Assembly: GCA_016861105.1 (NCBI GenBank)
Contig: BOKS01000012.1
Coordinates: 1 to 64,000, forward strand
DNA length: 64,000 bases
Source of the DNA: Betaproteobacteria bacterium
GTDB lineage: Bacteria > Pseudomonadota > Gammaproteobacteria > Burkholderiales > Casimicrobiaceae
Reading direction: 5' to 3'
The notes below the pieces were generated by a model that did not search any database, was not told where the DNA came from, and saw only the letters and a list, made by a program, of their open reading frames with translations. This document shows, piece after piece, positions 49,981 to 59,001 of the stretch (within the stretch, counting starts at the first letter, position 1; each line of letters begins with the position of its first letter). The translations under genes were made by a program, and so were the position numbers.

Positions 49981-50849
49981 CCGCCTCCGACGCGGCGGCG
50001 CGCGGCGGCGGACGCGACCCCTCGCTCGCCCCGAGCCCCTGGTCGCGCGCGATCGCGCTGGCGCTCGTCGCCTACGTGATCTACGCGAGCGCGCAGATGG
50101 AGCTCTCGTGGGACCGCTTCCTCGTCGGGCTGGACAACGCGCAGCGCTTCTTCGGGCGCCTGTTCCCGCCGAACTTCGAGCGCGCGGAGCTGCTGTGGAA
50201 GGGCCTCAAGGAGAGCCTGGAGATCGCGGTGCTCGCGAGCACGCTCGGCATCCTGCTCGCGCTGCCGGTCGGGCTGTTCGCGGCGCGCAACCTGATGCCG
50301 CCGTGGGTGACGTGGCCCGCGCGCCTCGTCATCGTGCTCGCGCGCTCGTTCCACCCGGTGATCGTCGCGATCCTGTTCGTCAAGGCGGTCGGCTTCGGCG
50401 CGCTCGCCGGCATCCTCGCGCTCACCGTCGCCTCCATCGGCTTCATCGGCAAGCTGCTGACCGAGGCCATCGAGGAGATCTCGGACAAGCAGGTCGAGGC
50501 GATCCGCGCCACCGGGGCGCCCTTCACGTCGGTGCTCGCCTTCGGCGTCGTCCCCCAGGTGTTCGGCCGCTTCATCGGCTTCGCCACCTACCAGCTCGAC
50601 AGCAACCTGCGCAACTCGACGATGGTCGGGATCGTCGGCGCCGGCGGCATCGGCGGCACGCTGTTCGCGGCGTTCCAGCGCTTCGACTACGACTTCGTCT
50701 GCGCGATCCTGATCGCGATCATCGCGCTGATCATGGCCGGCGAGATCCTCGCCACCGCCGTGCGGGCGATCTTCATCGACAACGCGACGCTGCGCGACCT
50801 GTTCCGCCGCGGCGCGCTGCGGCGCGTGCGCCACGCCGAGGATGACTAG
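49977..50849 (+). CDS. phnE: Phosphonate-type ABC transporter permease 1
   Basis: A 290-residue PhnE with about five or six membrane helices. [36 protein letters not shown] (coupling helix) and [20 protein letters not shown] are PhnE hallmarks. ATGA overlap with phnC, 8-bp overlap with the next permease. Confidence 0.94.
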   Translation: MTASDAAARGGGRDPSLAPSPWSRAIALALVAYVIYASAQMELSWDRFLVGLDNAQRFFGRLFPPNFERAELLWKGLKESLEIAVLASTLGILLALPVGLFAARNLMPPWVTWPARLVIVLARSFHPVIVAILFVKAVGFGALAGILALTVASIGFIGKLLTEAIEEISDKQVEAIRATGAPFTSVLAFGVVPQVFGRFIGFATYQLDSNLRNSTMVGIVGAGGIGGTLFAAFQRFDYDFVCAILIAIIALIMAGEILATAVRAIFIDNATLRDLFRRGALRRVRHAEDD

Positions 50850-51672
50850 CCCGACGTCCGCCCCGGTGCTGCGGCAGGCCCCGGCCGGCGACGGCTGGCA
50901 GCGCTTCTCGCCCGCCCAGCGCCTGACGCGGTTCCTGGTCTACCTCGCGATCGTGGCGGCGATCGTCCAGTCGCTGCGCCACGTCGAGGTCATTCCGGAA
51001 TTCCTCTACGACGCGCCCGAGCAGATGGTCGACCTGGTCACCCGCATGTGGCCGGTCGAGTGGGCGGCGTACGGCGAGCACGTCCACGCGCCGCTGGTGG
51101 AGACGCTGCACATCGCCTCGCTCGGCACGCTGCTCGCGATCGTGCTGGCGCTGCCGGTGGGCGTGCTCGCCGCGCACAACCTCGTGCCGTCGACGCCGCT
51201 CAACCTGTTCGCCAAGCTGATCCTCGTGTCGTCGCGTTCGGTCAACTCGCTGGTGTGGGCCCTGCTGTTCGTCGGCATCTTCGGGCCCGGCGCGCTCGCG
51301 GGGACGCTGGCGATCGCGTTCCGCTCGATCGGCTTCGTCGGCAAGCTGGTCGGCGAGGCGCTGGAGGAGGCGCAGCCCGGGCCGATCGAGGCGCTGAAGG
51401 CCTCCGGCGCGCCGTGGGTGTCGGTGCTCGCCTTTGGCTACTGGCCGCAGGTCAAGCCGGCCTTCTGGTCGATCGCGCTGTTCCGCTGGGACATCAACGT
51501 CCGCGAATCGGCCGTGCTGGGGCTGGTGGGCGCCGGCGGCATCGGCATGGCGCTCGACTCGGCGCTCAACCTGTTCCAGTGGGACCGCGTCGCGCTGATC
51601 CTCGCGGCGATCCTCGCGATCGTGATCGCGGCCGAGCTCGTCGTCACGCAGGTGCGCAAGCGCGTGATCTGA
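50842..51672 (+). CDS. phnE: Phosphonate-type ABC transporter permease 2
   Basis: A 276-residue second PhnE paralogue. LAAHNLVPSTPLNLFAKL, EEAQPGPIEALKASGAPW and VRESAVLGLVGAGGIGMAL mirror permease 1. Two PhnE subunits indicate a heterodimeric membrane domain, as in several phosphonate or phosphite importers. Confidence 0.94.
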   Translation: MTSPTSAPVLRQAPAGDGWQRFSPAQRLTRFLVYLAIVAAIVQSLRHVEVIPEFLYDAPEQMVDLVTRMWPVEWAAYGEHVHAPLVETLHIASLGTLLAIVLALPVGVLAAHNLVPSTPLNLFAKLILVSSRSVNSLVWALLFVGIFGPGALAGTLAIAFRSIGFVGKLVGEALEEAQPGPIEALKASGAPWVSVLAFGYWPQVKPAFWSIALFRWDINVRESAVLGLVGAGGIGMALDSALNLFQWDRVALILAAILAIVIAAELVVTQVRKRVI

Positions 51673-51718
51673 CGCCCGCGCGGCCGGCGGGCCGGCCCGG
51701 AGTTGCTATCCTTCGCGC

Positions 51719-52483
51719 ATGGCGATCATCGCCGTGTTCAACCAGAAGGGCGGCGTCGGCAAGACCACCACGGCGCTCAACCTGCTCGCCGGAATCGCGC
51801 AGCGCGGCGCGCGGCCGCTCGGCATCGACCTCGACCCGCAGGCCCACCTGTCGCACGTGTTCGGCGTGCAGCCGCGGCTCGCCGACGACAGCGTCTACAG
51901 CTTCTTCGTGCGCCAGCGGCCGCTGGCGGACGTCGCGGTGATCACGCGCAGCGGCGTCGCGCTGTGCCCGTCGCACCTCGAGCTCGCCAAGCTCGACTCG
52001 GTGCTCGGCAAGGGCGTGAACGTGGTCACGCGGCTGCGGAGCGCGCTGCGCGGGGCCGAGCGCCCGGACGCCCCGGTCGTCATCGACTGCGGCCCGCTGC
52101 TCAACGTCCTGTCGCTGAACGCCGTGTTCGCGTGCGACCTGCTGCTCGTGCCGGTCTCGGCCGACTACCTCGCCCTGCAGGGCGCGCAGGCGGTCGACCG
52201 GGCGCTGAACGCGCTGGAGCCGGTGTTCAAGCGGCGGCTGCCGCGCCGCTACGTGCTGACGCGCTTCGACGGCCGGCGCCGGATGAGCGGCGAGGTGGCC
52301 GAGCGGATGGCCGCGTCGCTGCAGCCGTCGGAGATCTGCGGGACGCGCATCCGCGAGAGCGTCAAGCTCGCGGAGAGCCCGGCCGTGGCGCTGGACGTGT
52401 TCCGGCACGCCCCGGGCAGCCACGGCGCCCGGGACTACGAAGCGCTCGTTGCGGAGCTAGTGAGTGCTGGCTTTCTGCATTGA
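51719..52483 (+). CDS. Orphan ParA-family ATPase
   Basis: A 254-residue ParA/MinD-type ATPase with deviant Walker A KGGVGKTTT (residues 10-18), LGIDLDPQAHLSHVFGV and a switch motif VVIDCGPLL. No parB or parS is nearby and the protein lacks an N-terminal HTH, so chromosome segregation is unlikely; small ParAs often position other cellular cargo. Its 3' end overlaps by 27 bp a convergent small gene (52457-52705). Confidence 0.85.
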   Translation: MAIIAVFNQKGGVGKTTTALNLLAGIAQRGARPLGIDLDPQAHLSHVFGVQPRLADDSVYSFFVRQRPLADVAVITRSGVALCPSHLELAKLDSVLGKGVNVVTRLRSALRGAERPDAPVVIDCGPLLNVLSLNAVFACDLLLVPVSADYLALQGAQAVDRALNALEPVFKRRLPRRYVLTRFDGRRRMSGEVAERMAASLQPSEICGTRIRESVKLAESPAVALDVFRHAPGSHGARDYEALVAELVSAGFLH

Positions 52484-52705
52484 CGGCAGCGTTGCCGCCG
52501 CACCGCTGATGAGCCCGATCACGCCCTCGACGTCCAGCGTGTCCAGGCGCCGCGGCACGGCCTGCTCGCGGCACTCGAGGATCTCGCAGTTGAGGTACAT
52601 CTGCCGCAGCCGGCGCTCGGCGTCGAACTGCGAGGCGGCGATGATCGAGATGTTGTCGACGCGCTGGCCCGTCTTGGTGCGGATGTGGAAGCCGTAGCGG
52701 ATCAT
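52457..52705 (-). CDS. 82-residue conserved-looking hypothetical protein
   Basis: An 82-residue protein, GGAG before the ATG at 52705. It begins MIRYGFHIRTKTGQRVDNIS and appears as a compact alpha/beta domain (strand-strand-helix: IIAASQFDAERRLRQMY; then NCEILECREQAV), with a C-terminal tail encoded antisense to the ParA 3' end. No family is recognised with certainty. It is divergent from the phosphotransferase gene (118-bp gap). Confidence 0.65.
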   Translation of the reverse strand: MIRYGFHIRTKTGQRVDNISIIAASQFDAERRLRQMYLNCEILECREQAVPRRLDTLDVEGVIGLISGAAATLPSMQKASTH

Positions 52706-52823
52706 CGAAGTCTCCAGCGTGGCGCGGCGCGAACCGTTCGGAATCAGTGGCTTGCGAGGCAGCGTTGAGCAAGGCAGGCAGCTTCGACGTGCAAGGAGCG
52801 TTCCCCGTGGCGGGGCCGAGGCG

Positions 52824-53873
52824 ATGACGCCCGCCGAACGGTCGGCTGCGTCCGTCGATGCGGGGCACCCCCCCGCCTGGATGCACGGCATCCTGCGGCA
52901 ACTGGCCGTAGCGAGTGCTCACACATCGCTGCGTGCCGTGCCCCTCGACGGCGGCGTCTCCTCGGACATCTTCCGCGTCGAAGGTGCGGAAGCGACGTTC
53001 TGCGTCAAGCGCGCCTTACCCAAACTGCGAGTCGCGGCGGACTGGCGGGCGCCGGTCGAGCGCAACCGCTACGAGGTCGACTGGATGCGCCTCGCCGCAA
53101 CCGTCGTGCCCGCCGCCGTTCCGCGCCTGCTGGCGGAGGACCCGGACGCCGGTGCGTTCGCGATGGAGTGGCTGGCGCCGGACCGCTACCCGGTCTGGAA
53201 GGCGCAGCTGCGCGACGGCATCCTCGACCCGGCCACCGCTGCCGCCGTCGGCGACGCGCTCGGCCGCATCCACGCCGCGACCGCCGGCCGCGCCGACGTG
53301 GCCGCACGCTTCCCGACCGATGCGCTGTTCCACGCGATCCGTCTCGAGCCGTACCTCCTCGCGACCGGCCGGCGGCACCCGGACCTCGCGGGCCGGCTGG
53401 AGGCGCTGGCCGCGACGACGGCCTCGACGCGCCTGGCGCTGGTGCACGGCGACTTCAGCCCGAAGAACCTCCTGGTCGGGCCGGACGGGCCGGTGATCCT
53501 CGACGCCGAGTGCGCCTGGTACGGCGACCCTGCGTTCGACCTCGCCTTCGTCCTCAACCACCTGCTGCTGAAGGGCGTCTGGAAGCGGCACTGGCGCAGC
53601 GGCTACCTGCACCTTCTCGACGTGCTGACCGCCGCGTACCGGCGCCACGCGACGTGGGAACCGTGGGAAGCGCTCGACGCGCGGACGGCGGCGCTGCTGC
53701 CGGGGCTGCTGCTGGGCCGCGTCGACGGCAAGTCGCCGGCGGAGTACCTGACCGACGAAGGCGACCGTGACGAGGTCCGGCGCTTCGCGCGCGCGCGGCT
53801 GGCGGACGCGCCGCGGTCGCTGGCGGCCATCGCTGCCGACTGGCGGGCCGCGAGCGTGGGGGGGCCCCCGTGA
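52824..53873 (+). CDS. Aminoglycoside phosphotransferase-family kinase
   Basis: A 349-residue APH/choline-kinase-fold protein. The nucleotide part has GGVSSDIFRVEGAEATFCVKRAL (split by a strand, Lys for ATP), catalytic loop LVHGDFSPKNLLV (Brenner motif) and metal motif ILDAECAWYGDPAFDL. Small-molecule kinase; not assignable to antibiotic resistance. Start ATG 52824 with a GAGG upstream. The 163-bp gap before the enolase-like gene holds nothing recognised. Confidence 0.88.
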   Translation: MTPAERSAASVDAGHPPAWMHGILRQLAVASAHTSLRAVPLDGGVSSDIFRVEGAEATFCVKRALPKLRVAADWRAPVERNRYEVDWMRLAATVVPAAVPRLLAEDPDAGAFAMEWLAPDRYPVWKAQLRDGILDPATAAAVGDALGRIHAATAGRADVAARFPTDALFHAIRLEPYLLATGRRHPDLAGRLEALAATTASTRLALVHGDFSPKNLLVGPDGPVILDAECAWYGDPAFDLAFVLNHLLLKGVWKRHWRSGYLHLLDVLTAAYRRHATWEPWEALDARTAALLPGLLLGRVDGKSPAEYLTDEGDRDEVRRFARARLADAPRSLAAIAADWRAASVGGPP

Positions 53874-54036
53874 GACCGAGGGGCCGTCCAGGGATGCCTG
53901 CACGGGCGGGGCGGCAGCCACGCCCGCCGGGCGCGTCCGCGCGTCCGCGCGGCGGCCGACGTTGCGGCGCCAAGCCGGTCGACCGGTGCCAAAGAGGGCG
54001 CGCACGGGCCCCGCAGCGCGCAGCGCGGGTAGTCCA

Positions 54037-55347
54037 GTGAGCACGACGTCGATCGTGGGGGTCCGCGCGCGGCGGGTGTTCGACTCGCGGGGCCGCCCGA
54101 CCGTGGAGGCCGAAGTCGCGCTCGCCGGCGGCGCGGTCGGCCGGGCGATCGCGCCGGCCGGCGCCTCGCGCGGCTCGCGCGAGGCGATCGACCTGCGCGA
54201 CGGCGGCGCGCGCTTCGGCGGCTTCGACGTCGCCGCGGCGATCGGCAACGTCGCCGGCCCGATCGCCGGCGCGCTCCGCGGCGCGGACGCCCTGGACCAG
54301 GCCGGCTGCGACGCCCGGCTCGTCGCCCTGGACGGGACGGCGACCAAGTCGCGCCTCGGCGGCAACGCCACCGTCGCGGCGTCGATGGCCGTCGCGCACG
54401 CGGCCGCCGCCGCGCGGCGCCTGCCGCTGTGGGAGTCGCTCGCCGGCGGCGCGCCGGTGACGCTGCCGCTGCCCGAGATCCAGATCTTCGGCGGCGGGGC
54501 GCACGCGGGGCGGCGCATCGACGTGCAGGACCTGATGGTGATGCCGGTCGGCGCGACCACGTTCGCCGAGGCGGTGGAGATCGTCACCGACGTCTACCGG
54601 GCCGCGGGCGAGCTGCTCGCGGCGCAGGGACGCCTCGCCGGCGTGGCCGACGAGGGGGGCTGGTGGCCGGCGTTCGACAGCAACGAGCAGGCGCTCGAGG
54701 CTCTGCTGCGGTCGATCGAGCGCTCGGGCCGCCGGCCGGGCGCGGACGTCGCGATCTCGCTCGACGTCGCCGCCTCAGAATTCGGCCGCGACGGCGTCTA
54801 CACGCTGGGCCTGGAACGTCGGCGGCTCGACCGCGACGGGATGTGCGCGATGCTCCTCGACTGGATCGGCCGCTACCCGATCGCCTCGATCGAGGATCCG
54901 CTCGCCGAGGACGACGCGGAAGGCTGGCGGGCCTTCGCCCGTGCCGCGGCGGGCCGCGTGCAGCTGATCGGCGACGACTACCTCGTCACCAGCGCAGCGC
55001 GCGTCGAGGACGCCGCCGCGCAGCGTGCGTGCAACGCGCTGCTGGTCAAGCCGAACCAGGCCGGCACGCTCACCGAGGCGCGCGCCGCGCTCGACGCCGC
55101 GCGCCGGCACGGGTTCGCGACGATCGTCTCCGCGCGTTCCGGCGAGACCGAGGACGTGACGATCGCGCACCTCGCCGTCGGCTGGAACGCGGGCCAGCTC
55201 AAGGTCGGCTCGTTCGCGCGCGGCGAGCGGACCGCCAAGTGGAACGAGGTGCTGCGCATCGAGGAGGCGCTGGGCGCGCGTGCGCGCTTCGCCGGTGCCG
55301 CGGCGCTGCCCGTGCGCTGGCCCCCTCGATCGGGGTCCGAGCCGTAA
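54037..55347 (+). CDS. Divergent enolase-family protein lacking the active-site His
   Basis: A 436-residue enolase homologue, GTG start. Metal ligands Asp243, Glu286 and Asp313, general base Lys338 (LVKPNQ), Lys389, His156 (GGGAHAG) and Glu206 (ADEGGWW) align with classic enolase residues. Differences: the normally invariant His of SHRSGETED is Ala366 (SARSGETED), DSRGNPTVE is DSRGRPTVE, and the mobile loop GASTG is GASRG. It may be a weak or altered-specificity enolase; a housekeeping eno would then exist elsewhere. No operon partner is evident. Confidence 0.85.
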   Translation: MSTTSIVGVRARRVFDSRGRPTVEAEVALAGGAVGRAIAPAGASRGSREAIDLRDGGARFGGFDVAAAIGNVAGPIAGALRGADALDQAGCDARLVALDGTATKSRLGGNATVAASMAVAHAAAAARRLPLWESLAGGAPVTLPLPEIQIFGGGAHAGRRIDVQDLMVMPVGATTFAEAVEIVTDVYRAAGELLAAQGRLAGVADEGGWWPAFDSNEQALEALLRSIERSGRRPGADVAISLDVAASEFGRDGVYTLGLERRRLDRDGMCAMLLDWIGRYPIASIEDPLAEDDAEGWRAFARAAAGRVQLIGDDYLVTSAARVEDAAAQRACNALLVKPNQAGTLTEARAALDAARRHGFATIVSARSGETEDVTIAHLAVGWNAGQLKVGSFARGERTAKWNEVLRIEEALGARARFAGAAALPVRWPPRSGSEP

Positions 55348-55579
55348 TCTTCGTCCGATGGTCAGAGCCGTCATCGTCGTGCGTTGCGGACGGGCCCGAT
55401 ATTCTGGTCGCAACGGACGGTTCCGATCCCGACCGCCCACTTGACGGCTCGGGCCCCGAACGCCTGCCTCGGGAGGTCTCGGGTGCGCCGGGGCTGCAGC
55501 GGCTTGCCACCGCGCAAGGGGCGCGACCTCGTCGCGGTCCACTATGGAACGCCGACGATACCCTCCGCGAGAGTCCGCC

Positions 55580-55891
55580 ATGACCGAGGCTTCCAACCCG
55601 CTGGCCACGATGTACGGCCGGAAGTTCGACGACATCGACCGCGAGCTCGCCGGACTCGCGACCGCGTGCAAGGTCGACCTTCTGGACCGCGCCGTGCTGG
55701 AGCGCGTGCTGCGCGACGACGCGTCGGTGTGCGGCGCCGCCAGCCCCGCGGCGTTCGCGAAGCTGCGCCAGCTGCTGATGATGCACTACGCCGTGCGCAC
55801 GCGGGCGGCGCAGGCGCTGGGCGAGGGCCCGACGCAGGCGCTGATCGACGAAGTCGTCGATCGCCTGCGCGAACGGCTCGCGCCGCGCTGA
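55580..55891 (+). CDS. Small hypothetical protein, 103 residues
   Basis: A 103-residue helical protein, starting MTEASNPLATMYGRKFDDID, with an Ala/Leu/Arg-rich C-terminus (VDRLRERLAPR). The ATG at 55580 follows GCGAGAG, a modest ribosome binding site. No family is recognised. It is convergent with the HAD phosphatase, 77 bp apart, with a dispersed repeat between. Confidence 0.55.
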   Translation: MTEASNPLATMYGRKFDDIDRELAGLATACKVDLLDRAVLERVLRDDASVCGAASPAAFAKLRQLLMMHYAVRTRAAQALGEGPTQALIDEVVDRLRERLAPR

Positions 55892-55950
55892 CGCCGCGGA
55901 AAGCAGCGCCGGACGCCCGTTCCGACGGCGCGACGGGGACGCGCTACCGC

Positions 55951-55971
55951 GGAAATGCGAGTCTGACCCTA
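55951..55971 (-). repeat. Single copy of the AGGGTCAGACTCG repeat at a stop codon
   Basis: On the minus strand TAGGGTCAGACTCGCATTTCC (55971 to 55951). The first three bases are the TAG stop of the HAD phosphatase gene, as in the ABC exporter gene at 32598-32600. Confidence 0.8.
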
Positions 55972-56787
55972 CTTCCGGTGCGGCGCTGACCCCGATGCGA
56001 GGAGGTGGTCGGCGAGCTCGACGAAGCCGTCGCCGCCGCGACGGCTCGCGACGTAGGCGGGAGGCACGGCGATGCGGTCGATGAGGTCGCGGACGTTGGC
56101 CACGCCGACCGAGCGCGGGAAGTAGGCGAACATCGGCGCGTCGTTGGGCGAGTCGCCGGCGAACACGAAGCGCGACGGATCGGCGTCGAGGTCGACGCCG
56201 AAGGCCTCCGCGAGGAAGGTGCGCGTCATCCCGAGCTTGTCGTAGCGGCCGAACCAGCCGTTGACGTGGATGGAGCTCACCTTCGCCGTCATGCCCTCGG
56301 CCTCCATCAGCGCGACGATGCGGTCGATCGCGGCGTCCGGCAGCGGCGGCACGTCCTCGCGGAAGTCGATCGCGACGTCCGCCTCGCGGTAGCGCTGGTC
56401 GGACGCGAGTGCGCAGCCGGGCACCTCGGCGAGGATGCGCTGCGCGATCGCGTCGAGCCGGGCGCGCTGCGCCGCGCGCTCCGCGTCGGGGACCAGGAAG
56501 CGGCGGACGAGCTTGCGCGCCGCCCCGTCGAAGCGCATCCAGAACGCGCCGTTCTCGCCGACGACGCCGGACACCGGCCACATGCGCGCGATGTGGTCGC
56601 ACCATCCCGCGGGCCGGCCGGTGATCGGCACGACGATCAGGCCCGCGTCGTGCAGCCGGCCGAGCGCCGCGTAGGCCTCCGGCGTCAGGCGGCCTTCGGT
56701 CGTGATCGTGTCGTCGATGTCGGCCAGCACGCCGGCCACGCCCTCGCGCGGCATGCGCGCGAGCGGCTGCATGCGCGCGGCGTTCAC
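55969..56787 (-). CDS. HAD-IIB family phosphatase
   Basis: A 272-residue HAD hydrolase of the Cof/sucrose-phosphatase type. Motif I DIDDTITTEG (catalytic Asp pair), motif II ITGRPAGWC, motif IV AGDSPNDAPMF. A cap domain lies between motifs II and III. GTG start at 56787 overlaps the LOG gene stop (GTGA). Mannosyl-3-phosphoglycerate and sucrose-6-phosphate phosphatases are relatives; substrate unknown. Its stop codon is part of a dispersed repeat. Confidence 0.88.
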   Translation of the reverse strand: MNAARMQPLARMPREGVAGVLADIDDTITTEGRLTPEAYAALGRLHDAGLIVVPITGRPAGWCDHIARMWPVSGVVGENGAFWMRFDGAARKLVRRFLVPDAERAAQRARLDAIAQRILAEVPGCALASDQRYREADVAIDFREDVPPLPDAAIDRIVALMEAEGMTAKVSSIHVNGWFGRYDKLGMTRTFLAEAFGVDLDADPSRFVFAGDSPNDAPMFAYFPRSVGVANVRDLIDRIAVPPAYVASRRGGDGFVELADHLLASGSAPHRK

Positions 56788-57383
56788 GGCTGCGGCACCG
56801 GATCGCGGAACCACTTCGGCGCGGGCGGCGGCGGGCTCCAGCGCCGCGCGAGGTCCAGCGCCGTGTCGGCGGACGGCGCCACGCCGAGCATGGCGCGGTT
56901 GGCCGGCGTCAGCAGCCGGTCGGCCACCGCCCGGTCGAGCTGCGCGAGGAAGCCGTCGAAGAAGCCGTCCACGTTGACCAGCACGACCGGCTTCTCGTGG
57001 ATGCCGAGCTGGTCCCACGTCAGCATCTCGCACAGCTCGTCGAACGTGCCGAAGCCGCCGGGCAGTGCGACGAACGCGTCCGCGAGGCTCGCCATCAGCG
57101 CCTTGCGCTCGTGCATCGTCTCGACGACGTGCATCTGCGACAGCCCCGCGTGACCGACCTCGCGCGTCATCAGCTCGCGCGTGATGACGCCGACGACCTC
57201 GCCGCCGAGCGCGAGCGCCGCGTTCGCGGCCTCGTTCATCAGGCCCACGCTGCCGCCGCCGTACACCAGCGCGACGCGCTGCCGGGCGAGCGCCTCGCCC
57301 AGTTCCCGCGCGGCCCGCGCGTAGGCGGCGCGCGTGCCGACGTTCGCGCCGCAGAACAGGCAGACGCGTGCGATCGGCTTCAT
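56784..57383 (-). CDS. LOG-family protein (putative cytokinin riboside phosphoribohydrolase)
   Basis: A 199-residue TIGR00730 protein. FCGANVGTR at the N-terminus, LVYGGGSVGLMNEAA, and LPGGFGTFDELCEML (PGGxGTxxE motif, catalytic Glu and Arg) are present. LOG proteins release bases from nucleoside 5'-monophosphates. It lies 10 bp after glpD and overlaps the HAD gene. Confidence 0.92.
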   Translation of the reverse strand: MKPIARVCLFCGANVGTRAAYARAARELGEALARQRVALVYGGGSVGLMNEAANAALALGGEVVGVITRELMTREVGHAGLSQMHVVETMHERKALMASLADAFVALPGGFGTFDELCEMLTWDQLGIHEKPVVLVNVDGFFDGFLAQLDRAVADRLLTPANRAMLGVAPSADTALDLARRWSPPPPAPKWFRDPVPQP

Positions 57384-57393
57384 CCGCGGCCGG

Positions 57394-58893
57394 CTACCCG
57401 CCGAGATGCGCGGCCAGCGCCGCGCGGTGCGCCTCGTCCATCCCGAGGCCGCACTTGGTGCGACGCCACAGGACGTCGTCCGCCGTCACCGCCCACTCGT
57501 GACGCACGAAGTAGTCGACCTCGCGCTCGGTGAGGCCGGCGCCGAAGTCCCGGCCCAGGTCGGCGGCGGTCTTCGCATCGCCCAGCACCTCGGTCGCGAG
57601 CGCGCCGTGGCGGCGCCCGAGGTCGCGCAGCAGTTCCCCTGGCAGCTTCGGATGGCGGCGGCCGAGCTCGGCGATCCACGCGGCGCGGTCGCGGTTCGGG
57701 AGGTCGCCGCCGGGCAGCGTGTCGCGCTCCGTCCACGCCGGCTTCATCGCGGGGAAGTGCGGGCGGAGCGCCTGCAGCGCCGCCTCCGCGAGCTTGCGGT
57801 AGGTCGTCAGCTTGCCGCCGTAGATCGATAGCACGGGCGCCTGCGCGTCGCGCTCGCCGGCGTCGACCTTGAGCACGTAGTCGCGGGTGATCGACGAGGG
57901 GTCGGACTTGCCGTCGTCGTAGAGCGGGCGCACGCCGGCGTAGCTCCAGACGACGTCGCGGCGCGACAGCGGCCTCTCCAGGTACGCGTTCGCCAGCTCG
58001 ATCAGGTAGTCGGTCTCCTGCTCGGAGATCGCCGGCCGGTCGTAGTCGGTGACCGGGACGTCGGTCGTGCCGATCAGCGAGAAGCGGTCGTGGTACGGGA
58101 TGACGAAGACGATGCGCTTGTCGGCGTTCTGCAGGATGTAGGCGTGCGCCTCGTCGTGCACGCGCGGCACGACGATGTGGCTGCCCTTCACGTGGCGCAC
58201 CGACGCGCCGGTCGGCGCGGCGGGCACGCTCTTCAGCACGTCGGCGACCCACGGTCCGCCGACGTTGACGATCGCCTTCGCGCGCACCTCGCGCTCGCCG
58301 CCCGCATCCGCGAGCGTCGCGCGCCATGCGCCGTCGGCGCGTGCGGCGCGCACGAAGCGCGTCCGCGTGACGACGGTCGCGCCGTGGTTGCGCGCGGCGG
58401 CGGCGGTCGCCACCACGAGCCGCGCGTCGTCCACCCGCGCGTCGGCGTAGACGAAGCCCTTGCGGAAGCGGTGCTTGAGCCCCGCGCCCCAGCGGGTGTG
58501 GTCGAGGTCGACGCCGAACGAGCGCGGCAGGGTCATCCGACCGCCGATGCGGTCGTAGAGGAACAGCCCCGCGCGGATCATCCACGCGGGGCGCAGGTGC
58601 GGCTCGTGCGGCAGCACGAAGGCGAGCGGCTCGATCAGGTGCGGCGCCTGCGCGAGCAGGACCTCGCGCTCGGCCAGCGATTCGCCGACCAGCCGGAACT
58701 CGTAGTGCTCGAGGTAGCGCAGGCCTCCGTGGATGAGCTTGGTGCTCCACTGCGACGTCGCGGCGGCGAGATCGTCGCGCTCGACGAGCAGCGTCGCGAG
58801 CCCGCGTCCGGCGGCGTCGCGCGCGACCCCCACGCCGTTGATGCCGCCCCCCACGACGAGGAGGTCCACCTCCCCGGGAATCGCCTCCGCCAT
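57394..58893 (-). CDS. glpD: Glycerol-3-phosphate dehydrogenase, aerobic type
   Basis: A 499-residue FAD enzyme oxidising glycerol-3-phosphate to DHAP and feeding electrons to quinone at the inner membrane. FAD motif LLVVGGGINGVGVARDAAGRG, SSTKLIHGGLRYLE-like SQWSTKLIHGGLRYLE, FVIPYHDRFSLIGTTD, and a C-terminal HEWAVTADDVLWRRTKCGL are typical. It heads an operon glpD-LOG-HAD. No glpK or glpF is in the window. Confidence 0.97.
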   Translation of the reverse strand: MAEAIPGEVDLLVVGGGINGVGVARDAAGRGLATLLVERDDLAAATSQWSTKLIHGGLRYLEHYEFRLVGESLAEREVLLAQAPHLIEPLAFVLPHEPHLRPAWMIRAGLFLYDRIGGRMTLPRSFGVDLDHTRWGAGLKHRFRKGFVYADARVDDARLVVATAAAARNHGATVVTRTRFVRAARADGAWRATLADAGGEREVRAKAIVNVGGPWVADVLKSVPAAPTGASVRHVKGSHIVVPRVHDEAHAYILQNADKRIVFVIPYHDRFSLIGTTDVPVTDYDRPAISEQETDYLIELANAYLERPLSRRDVVWSYAGVRPLYDDGKSDPSSITRDYVLKVDAGERDAQAPVLSIYGGKLTTYRKLAEAALQALRPHFPAMKPAWTERDTLPGGDLPNRDRAAWIAELGRRHPKLPGELLRDLGRRHGALATEVLGDAKTAADLGRDFGAGLTEREVDYFVRHEWAVTADDVLWRRTKCGLGMDEAHRAALAAHLGG

Positions 58894-59001
58894 GTCCCCT
58901 ACCGAAAGTGCTCGAAACGGCCATTCTACCGTCCGCCCTGCGTACGTTTCCTGATCTGGCTTGGGGTAGCATGCTCGCGGTCCCTTCGTCCGCGCCCGCC
59001 C

